From: Rhizobium sp. EC-SD404 | GTDB taxonomy: Bacteria; Pseudomonadota; Alphaproteobacteria; Rhizobiales; Rhizobiaceae | Direction: 5' to 3' | DNA: 64,000 bases | Assembly (NCBI RefSeq): GCF_902498825.1 | Contig: NZ_LR701459.1 | Coordinates: 3,209,890-3,273,889 of the forward strand | In this document: in pieces, positions 58,952 to 64,000 of the stretch | How positions within the stretch are numbered: position 1 is the first letter of the stretch | Layout: each line of letters begins with the position of its first letter | Translations under genes and position numbers: made by a program | Notes under the pieces: generated by a model | What the model saw: only the letters and a program-made list of their open reading frames with translations | What the model was told of the DNA's origin: nothing | Databases searched by the model: none

Positions 58952-59255
58952 CGTTGGGCAAAGCCTATCAGCCGGAACGCATTTGACAAAATGCTTTTTG
59001 ACCCCTCCCCGGCGCACCGCCTCCATCAATGGCCTGGCAGAGCTTGGTCACAACGCATTAGACCAGCGCGACCCGTCCACGGGCACCGCCGCCGAACCGT
59101 CCGCCCGAATTCTGCCAGGAGGCTTCCAACAGGGTCTTGATCGACAGGTCGAATATGCTACAACGCGGCCTCGAAACAGCGGCAGACGGCCTTACCGAGC
59201 CGACCTTCACACGATTGCAACCGGTGTTTCGAAAGCGCTCGCGCTTCCTCGGCTT
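58952..59255. other. 304-base gene-free stretch before tRNA-Gln
   Basis: I see no gene. It separates the Ppx/GppA start from the tRNA on the other strand. A candidate tRNA promoter (59137-59164) is the only element recognised. Confidence 0.6.
59137..59164 (+). promoter_or_regulatory. Candidate promoter for tRNA-Gln
   Basis: TTGATC (59137-59142) and TACAAC (59159-59164) are 16 bases apart. The start would fall near 59171, leaving about 85 bases of 5' leader for RNase P removal. Confidence 0.4.
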
Positions 59256-59329
59256 TGGGGAATAGGTTAACGGTAGACCCACGGACTCTGACTCCGTTAG
59301 TCCTGGTTCGAATCCAGGTTCCCCAGCCA
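59256..59329 (+). tRNA. tRNA-Gln (anticodon CTG)
   Basis: Folds as a complete cloverleaf: acceptor TGGGGAA/TTCCCCA, D arm around AACGGTAGA, anticodon stem ACGGA/TCCGT with loop CTCTGAC and anticodon CTG, T arm CTGG-TTCGAAT-CCAG, discriminator G and encoded CCA (59327-59329). A tyrosine recombinase gene begins 87 bases after its 3' end, so the 3' half is the likely attachment site of an integrative element. Confidence 0.97.
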
Positions 59330-59416
59330 ACGTCCCGTTTTCGTTCATTTTTATCCCGCTTCGACGATCCTCAACCGCCGCTTGAGCCTGCGGCCCAAGA
59401 CTGAGGCCCGTCACTG

Positions 59417-61774
59417 ATGCCCAAAACCGGTCTGCACAGCAAAGCTGTGCATGCAAGCAAATCGGGGTCTGCAACGCTCTTAAGCGGCAGAACCGTGCGA
59501 CATCGCGTTGAAAATTTGACCCGCCGCGGCAATGTCTTTTATTGGAGAGCTCGCGTTCCAAGCGCATTCAGGCGCATCGGACTCGGCCAGCGATTGTCGA
59601 TGAGCCTGTTGGTCTCAGATCATCAAAAAGCCGGACTTATGGCCCGCCGCCTGAATACGTTGCTCGCGACACTTGCCCAGACGCCGGATGCCATGACCAC
59701 GACCAAGGAAAAACTTGCAGCCTTTTGCCAAGCGGAACGGGATCGCATGGCCGAGTACCTGGATGACGCGGCGATGGTTGCTCGCCGGTCAGGCCGAGTT
59801 CGAGATAGCGACGACATCGCACATGATGTCGTCGCTGGCTGGTCATTTCGACTGATGGAGCATTTCGGCTTTAGGCACGACCTCACATTTGAGGACGATT
59901 GCCCTGCCCTCAATTATCTGAAGGCGGAAGGGATCGCGCACAAAGGTGTCATCGACGAGATAAAGGCCAATTTCAATAGCGATCGTCGTGGATACCAAGC
60001 CAAAGCGTTTGATCGGGAAATGTCGGCGGCGCTGAACAGCCATCAAATCGAAGACACGGCTCCGAACCGCGAACGTGCCAAGGTCGCCTATCTCAAGGGC
60101 CGCGCCGACGCGTTGATGGACTTCGCGTCACGATACGCCCTGCCGCACGAAAGCCCCGCCGATCTCATCAAGCGCGCTTTGGATTCATTTGAGGAGACCC
60201 CATCGCTTGGGCGTTTCGGTGACAACGCCGCTCTCGCCTGTGGTCCCGAGGTTGACGGAAACTCGTCGGGATCAGAGCCCGACGCCGGGCAGATCGAAAG
60301 GGTGACTGGACCGATCGACGCTGTCGCAGCGACCGACCCAACGCCCGCAATTGTTGGCGACGACAGACCGGCAATTGGCGTGGGTGAAGAGACTGGATCA
60401 CAGAGCCCAGTGAGCCATGGAGAGACGGCCGCAACCGCACCAGTCCCGTTCGTGGACACCGCGCCGGAGGATGAGTGGGACCCATCGTTCTTCGAGGATA
60501 CAACCAGTGATCTTCGTCTCGACGGCGCAGAACACAGGGAGTCCGCTCTGCCGATTGCCGAGTTCGACGGCTTCGTTGAGAAGATTATTGCCAATCGACG
60601 CGAGCACTGGACCAAAGAGACCGCCGCCGACTTCCGTGCGGCTGTCAATCTCTTCTCCTCAATCCTCGTGGAGCATAGCGTTGCCGATAGTGGAGAGATC
60701 AGGCAACGACATCTTGGCGCTTACAGAGATCACCTCAACTCAATCCCGATTCACTGGGGTAAGAGCCCGCGCATGAAGCAGATGTCCGCTCCTGACCTGC
60801 GTCAGGAAGGTGCCATCCTAATTCGCAAAGCCGAGGAGAAAAGTGCGGCGGAAGCCGGCACAAAAAAGCTCGTGGGCCTGCACGCAAACACCATCCGCAA
60901 GCATTTTGGCAACATTAAGCACTTGCTTGAGGGGCTTCACGGCTATGGATATCGGCTGACCAAGATGACCTTCCGAGGTCTTCGTCCTCCAAAGCCGAAG
61001 AAGGGAGAGAATCGGTTCAAGACGGTCAAGGTCAGAGCAGATGATCTTATTCCGATCTTTCAGTCGCCACTTTACACCGGATGCAGCGCTTACATGGGCG
61101 ACGCCCGTGTAACGGCGGGGCCGCTGGTCTTCCATGACAGCATGTACTGGCTGCCGATGCTCTACATTTATCTCGGCGCGCGTCGCAGCGAACTGGCGTA
61201 TCTCATGACGGACGATATCGAACATGATCCGACAGATGGCTGGATCATGCATATCCGCCCGAACAAATACCGCGGACTGAAGAACACTCAAACGCATCGG
61301 GCCATGCCTCTGCCGGATGAGGTCATCCGGCTCGGGTTCCTCGACTATCGTGCCGCCATCGTGCAGACCGGCTCTGACCTGCTGTTCCCCGATCTGCGCA
61401 GCGCGTCCATGACCAACAATCAGGGTGATGCATTTTACAAGGATTTCCAGGCTTTTCTGGCCGTAACGCTTGATGAGCACCGATGGGATCGAGCAATCCA
61501 TGCCCTGCGGCATGGCTTTGCCAACATGCTAAAACAGTCGGGCGTGTCGACCGAGCAGATTGATGAACTGTCTGGACGAATGGGTGACACCGAGACGTCG
61601 ACCCGTTACACGGCCCCACAAGAAATTCAGCTGCAGCGGAAACTTCTCGCCAACTTGCCGAATGTGACGGCTCACCTTGACCCTATGCCAGTGCGGCTTG
61701 CCCCTTGGGTTGAAGACGGTTCAGTAAGGCCGCGGATTGGGCGCGTTCCCAGAAAGATGGACGCCGCCATTTAG
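59417..61774 (+). CDS. Large tyrosine recombinase (site-specific integrase)
   Basis: A 785-residue integrase, about twice the normal length. The N-terminus resembles DUF6538 (VENLTRRGNVFYWRARVPSAFR). Residues 250-380 form a low-complexity acidic linker rich in Gly, Ser, Asp and Pro. An N-terminal SAM-like core-binding domain follows (about 390-530), then the catalytic domain: Arg589 in GARRSELAYL, HALRHGFANMLKQSG for the HxxR box, and Tyr731 in TSTRYTA. It should recombine the element with the adjacent tRNA-Gln. No second recombinase gene is seen, so one enzyme suffices. Confidence 0.93.
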   Translation: MPKTGLHSKAVHASKSGSATLLSGRTVRHRVENLTRRGNVFYWRARVPSAFRRIGLGQRLSMSLLVSDHQKAGLMARRLNTLLATLAQTPDAMTTTKEKLAAFCQAERDRMAEYLDDAAMVARRSGRVRDSDDIAHDVVAGWSFRLMEHFGFRHDLTFEDDCPALNYLKAEGIAHKGVIDEIKANFNSDRRGYQAKAFDREMSAALNSHQIEDTAPNRERAKVAYLKGRADALMDFASRYALPHESPADLIKRALDSFEETPSLGRFGDNAALACGPEVDGNSSGSEPDAGQIERVTGPIDAVAATDPTPAIVGDDRPAIGVGEETGSQSPVSHGETAATAPVPFVDTAPEDEWDPSFFEDTTSDLRLDGAEHRESALPIAEFDGFVEKIIANRREHWTKETAADFRAAVNLFSSILVEHSVADSGEIRQRHLGAYRDHLNSIPIHWGKSPRMKQMSAPDLRQEGAILIRKAEEKSAAEAGTKKLVGLHANTIRKHFGNIKHLLEGLHGYGYRLTKMTFRGLRPPKPKKGENRFKTVKVRADDLIPIFQSPLYTGCSAYMGDARVTAGPLVFHDSMYWLPMLYIYLGARRSELAYLMTDDIEHDPTDGWIMHIRPNKYRGLKNTQTHRAMPLPDEVIRLGFLDYRAAIVQTGSDLLFPDLRSASMTNNQGDAFYKDFQAFLAVTLDEHRWDRAIHALRHGFANMLKQSGVSTEQIDELSGRMGDTETSTRYTAPQEIQLQRKLLANLPNVTAHLDPMPVRLAPWVEDGSVRPRIGRVPRKMDAAI

Positions 61775-62430
61775 ATCGATCTCCCGGGAATGCAACCATC
61801 AGACAGTTAAGGGTGACGGTGACGGTGACGGATGGAGCCTCTATCGGAGGGTGTCATCACTATAAATACCGCTCTCGAACGAAGCACAATGGTCAGTGTG
61901 GCAGTGAAGCGAGAGCCTGGAAATCAATCAAACCTCGATTCGCTCCAACAAGATCTTCGTGCTGTTAACCATTCGGGCAAGAGAATATGCAGAAGAGCGT
62001 TATCGCCTTGATTTTTCAGATCTATCGCATAATCTAAATGTCTCTCATCGTGAGAGACGGCCTCCGCCCGTGCTTGCAACACGGACGAAGGCCTGACCCG
62101 CCAACCTCCGTAGAAGGTCCAACAGGCTATGAACATCACTATCCAGATTTCCCCGTCCTGCCTAGAACTGAGAACGAGCACCCACAACCGTGTGGGTTCG
62201 CCGATAGCGCCGCTGCGTCGCCTAACTTGCGCGACCTCGGCATAGCCAGTCGTCCGCTTTAGACCCGGCCGCAACTGTTCCTTCACCTCAGTTCATTTTC
62301 TGCATCCCGTCGCCCAGGTTGCTGATCAGTCGCATCGCCTCTTCCAGCGCTTCCCCTGCGCCGGAGCTGACGCAGCTTGACTTGCACTTGCCTTGCGTCT
62401 GATGCGCCAATTCCCAGGATGGAATTCATC
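61775..62430. other. 656-base gene-poor stretch after the integrase
   Basis: No convincing gene. It contains GGTGAC three times in tandem (61812-61829), the spaced inverted repeat GCTCTCG (61871-61877) / CGAGAGC (61910-61916), and a pair of strong hairpins (62040-62093). Short open frames on both strands here lack ribosome sites. An excisionase or relaxase site could lie here. Confidence 0.55.
62040..62093 (+). other. Tandem hairpins, candidate structured RNA or recombination site
   Basis: A perfect hairpin GTCTCTCA-tcg-TGAGAGAC (62040-62058) abuts a nested hairpin: GGCCT (62059-62063) with AGGCC (62089-62093) and, inside, CCGTG (62068-62072) with CACGG (62080-62084). No T-run follows. Confidence 0.55.
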
Positions 62431-63378
62431 ATGTCATTATCCAATGGCGTGCGCCTTGCCGCGTCCGCAAACCAAGCTTCCTTTTCAACGCCGTCATCGA
62501 CCGTGTCGTCACATACAATCGACCCACAGCATCAACTGGTCGTCGACGATGCCATTCGGCAGCTTCGATCCTGCTATTCCGCGAGCGGCGATGCGCACTG
62601 GCAGTCGGCTGGCCTCATCGCCTTGGCCGCGCAAGTCGCGGCAGCTGAAGGACGGATGCTCGAACAGCTTCTCCGCGAGAAGGTATCCTCTGAAGCTCGG
62701 TTCAAAGTGCTCGATAGCGGCATTGATCTACCCGTGCTCGACGACGCCGAGCGGATGCTGGCGCTGAACGAGTGGTCCTCGTTGTCGAGCTTGGCTGTGG
62801 ACCCAGATCGACGCGCGACGCGTCATTATCGTCCCGACCTGATCGTCATCGAGAGAGCGACCAGCCGCGCGATCATTGTCGACGTCAAACGGTCTCTCTC
62901 GTCTTACTCCGGCAAAAGGCAGCTCAATCAATTGAAGAACAGGATGTTGGCCGCAGCGTTGGTCGCGCCGCAGATCCTCTACACCGAACACCAGCGAACC
63001 ATGGTGACCCGTACCGAGATCGCCATCCTTGATCTGGCTGACAGTCGCTCTTCGTACGGGGACGGCATTTTTGGTCTCTGTCATTTGGATGCTTTGCTCG
63101 GCATGCCAGGCCTCGCGGCTGATCTGCAGCAATGCCGCGTTGTCTATCGTGCGGCGGTCGACGCGCTTTTAAGAGAGATTGCTGTCGGCACTTTCAGCCT
63201 GTTGCAGTTTGGGCAGAGGATCGGTTCAGATTTGGCCTCCGGCGACGCCACATTCACCGATGTGGATGACGAAGACGATCCTGGTGACGGCAAGGCCCGA
63301 ATATCATCACGCCGTCGGGCCGCGACCATGGCCCCGGTCGGTCTCGCGCGACTGCACCCAGTCAGCGTCAGCGACTGA
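62431..63378 (+). CDS. Unrecognised protein with a PD-(D/E)xK nuclease-like motif
   Basis: A 315-residue protein from the ATG at 62431 (an ATG at 62419 and a TTG at 62377 are alternatives). I do not recognise the family. Residues 135-153 (RPDLIVIERATSRAIIVDVKR) show the Pro-Asp ... Asp-Val-Lys arrangement of PD-(D/E)xK nucleases, with hydrophobic strands around both motifs and a helix after it (RQLNQLKNRMLAAALVAPQILY). The first 30 residues are Ser-rich; the C-terminus is acidic then basic (DVDDEDDPGDGKARISSRRR). It lies in the element next to the integrase. Confidence 0.65.
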   Translation: MSLSNGVRLAASANQASFSTPSSTVSSHTIDPQHQLVVDDAIRQLRSCYSASGDAHWQSAGLIALAAQVAAAEGRMLEQLLREKVSSEARFKVLDSGIDLPVLDDAERMLALNEWSSLSSLAVDPDRRATRHYRPDLIVIERATSRAIIVDVKRSLSSYSGKRQLNQLKNRMLAAALVAPQILYTEHQRTMVTRTEIAILDLADSRSSYGDGIFGLCHLDALLGMPGLAADLQQCRVVYRAAVDALLREIAVGTFSLLQFGQRIGSDLASGDATFTDVDDEDDPGDGKARISSRRRAATMAPVGLARLHPVSVSD

Positions 63379-63478
63379 GGCGCAGGGGCTCGCCCCCTGC
63401 CCTCCGCTAATCATCCTCTCATCATCCTTTGAACTGCGCCGCGCCCCGAGCGAGCAGCGGCAGCAGCGGAGTTTTGTC

Positions 63479-63910
63479 ATGCCAAAATCTATCAACCATC
63501 CTGTCAGAACAGCCTCCGGAGACGGGTCCGATGAACGCCATTCCCATCCCGTTCGGCAAGCCTCTTCTCGGTCATCCACTGGATCGCCGTGCCCACGTGG
63601 CGAATCTGGCGATCAGGTCGTCAGGCAAGCGTATCCCGCAGCTCTGAATGCGCCTTGCATTTCTGAGCTGTCAGATTCAGCCGTACTCATCGGACTCGCG
63701 ATGCAATTTGCACGGATGGGCAATTTCCGCCCAGGTTTTGTTCCCAATGTCATCCTGATGCAGTTGGGGCAATGCGGGCTGGCGGGCGACCGTGCAGCAC
63801 TTCTCGTCCTCAGGCACATTTACAGCCGTGCGCTTCTGCACATCACCGGTCCAGATGGACGCATCCGGCTCAAGCCGACCACCAACAGTGCGATCGGAGG
63901 TGCAGCATGA
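63479..63910 (+). CDS. Hypothetical protein of the integrative element
   Basis: A 143-residue frame with GGAG seven bases before the ATG at 63479. Its last 75 residues look protein-like (LIGLAMQFARMGNFRPGFVPNVILMQLGQCGLAGDRAALLVLRHIYSRALL), and its stop overlaps the next ATG as ATGA. The first 60 residues have an odd composition (Ser, Arg, Pro, Gly), and over 63531-63647 a different frame (MNAIPIPFGKPLLGHPLDRR) reads better. Either the true start is further in, or two small genes overlap here. No function proposed. Confidence 0.5.
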   Translation: MPKSINHPVRTASGDGSDERHSHPVRQASSRSSTGSPCPRGESGDQVVRQAYPAALNAPCISELSDSAVLIGLAMQFARMGNFRPGFVPNVILMQLGQCGLAGDRAALLVLRHIYSRALLHITGPDGRIRLKPTTNSAIGGAA

Positions 63911-64000
63911 AAGTTTACGGAACGTTTCCTCGACGCATCACCGAGCAGTCGCAACGGCAAGAGCACAAGAGCTTCATGAGCCTTGCGCGATTCCTGCGCC
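63907..64000 (+). CDS. Start of an unrecognised gene, cut by the window end
   Basis: An ATG at 63907, preceded by GGAGGT in the end of the previous gene and overlapping its stop by four bases, opens a frame (MKVYGTFPRRITEQSQ) that runs out of the window after 31 codons. Too short to identify. Confidence 0.6.
   Translation, partial: MKVYGTFPRRITEQSQRQEHKSFMSLARFLR

Larger units (their letters stand above)
59330..64000 (+). mobile_element. Left end of a putative integrative element at tRNA-Gln
   Basis: Directly after the tRNA come a large tyrosine recombinase and unrecognised genes with weaker codon bias than the flanking core genes, including one tight two-gene overlap and a 656-base gene-poor stretch. 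The far attachment site would be a repeat of the tRNA 3' end beyond the window. Inference from layout. Confidence 0.7.

Noticed and set aside
61924..62286. A 120-codon minus-strand frame after the integrase
   Set aside because: No ribosome site, shadow-like composition, and it crosses the tandem hairpins.
62288..62410. A 40-codon minus-strand frame ending in a helical NLGDGMQKMN segment
   Set aside because: Looks protein-like at its end, but has only a TTG start without a ribosome site and overlaps the start region of the plus-strand gene.

Overview
The window is chromosomal DNA of an alphaproteobacterium of the order Hyphomicrobiales (Rhizobiales). The evidence is a high-GC, gene-dense sequence, a split F0 operon (atpI-atpB-atpE-b'-b) convergent with rnhB, a BacA/SbmA homologue, rhizobial-type two-hairpin intergenic repeats (two copies) and many NTG starts with 4-base overlaps. 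The family cannot be fixed from the sequence alone; Rhizobiaceae or Aurantimonadaceae-like lineages fit.

Layout. 1-6.3 kb (minus strand): glyS (3' end outside the window), a small membrane protein gene coupled to glyQ, glyQ, a short SppA-like protease, a TrmN6-like methyltransferase and a DUF2007 gene. 6.4-13.7 kb (mostly plus): polyprenyl diphosphate synthase, a TPR lipoprotein-size exported protein, ispE, moaB, a PA0069-type radical SAM protein and rnhB. 13.8-26 kb (minus): the F0 ATP synthase operon, a SleB-type wall hydrolase, der with a YfgM-like TPR protein, NnrU, BacA, an MFS carrier, and a UDP-xylose synthase/glycosyltransferase pair. 26-31 kb: TerC and a copper module, in which copA diverges from a copper chaperone, a DUF305 protein and a CueR-type regulator, with one CueR-type operator facing each way.

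31.2-44.5 kb is the most interesting part: a nitrogen-scavenging island for cyano compounds. On the minus strand lie a DUF1348 protein, cyanase (cynS) and a NitT/TauT-family ABC importer. A divergent PAS-containing sigma-54 activator follows. Convergent with that activator comes a complete Nit1C cluster (nitrilase, Sll0783-, MSMEG_0565-, 0567-, 0568-, 0569- and 0570-family proteins and the Sll0787 AIR-synthase relative). Perfect sigma-54 (-24/-12) promoters stand in front of both the cyanate operon and the nitrilase operon. Nit1C clusters are known from Pseudomonas to allow growth on cyanide. Here the same island adds cyanate uptake and hydrolysis, so the inferred job is to take cyanide, nitriles and cyanate to ammonia under nitrogen control.

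44.9-59 kb: a MocR-type regulator, a divergent SDR/AraC pair, guaA, nucleosidase, thioesterase, TspO, an RsmB-like methyltransferase, MAPEG, guaB, an exported metallo-beta-lactamase-fold enzyme, rlmE and a Ppx/GppA protein with a very long basic N-terminal extension. 59.3 kb to the end: tRNA-Gln(CTG) followed by a large tyrosine recombinase and unrecognised genes, including a candidate PD-(D/E)xK nuclease. This looks like the start of an integrative element whose far end is outside the window. No CRISPR array, rRNA or insertion sequence was seen.
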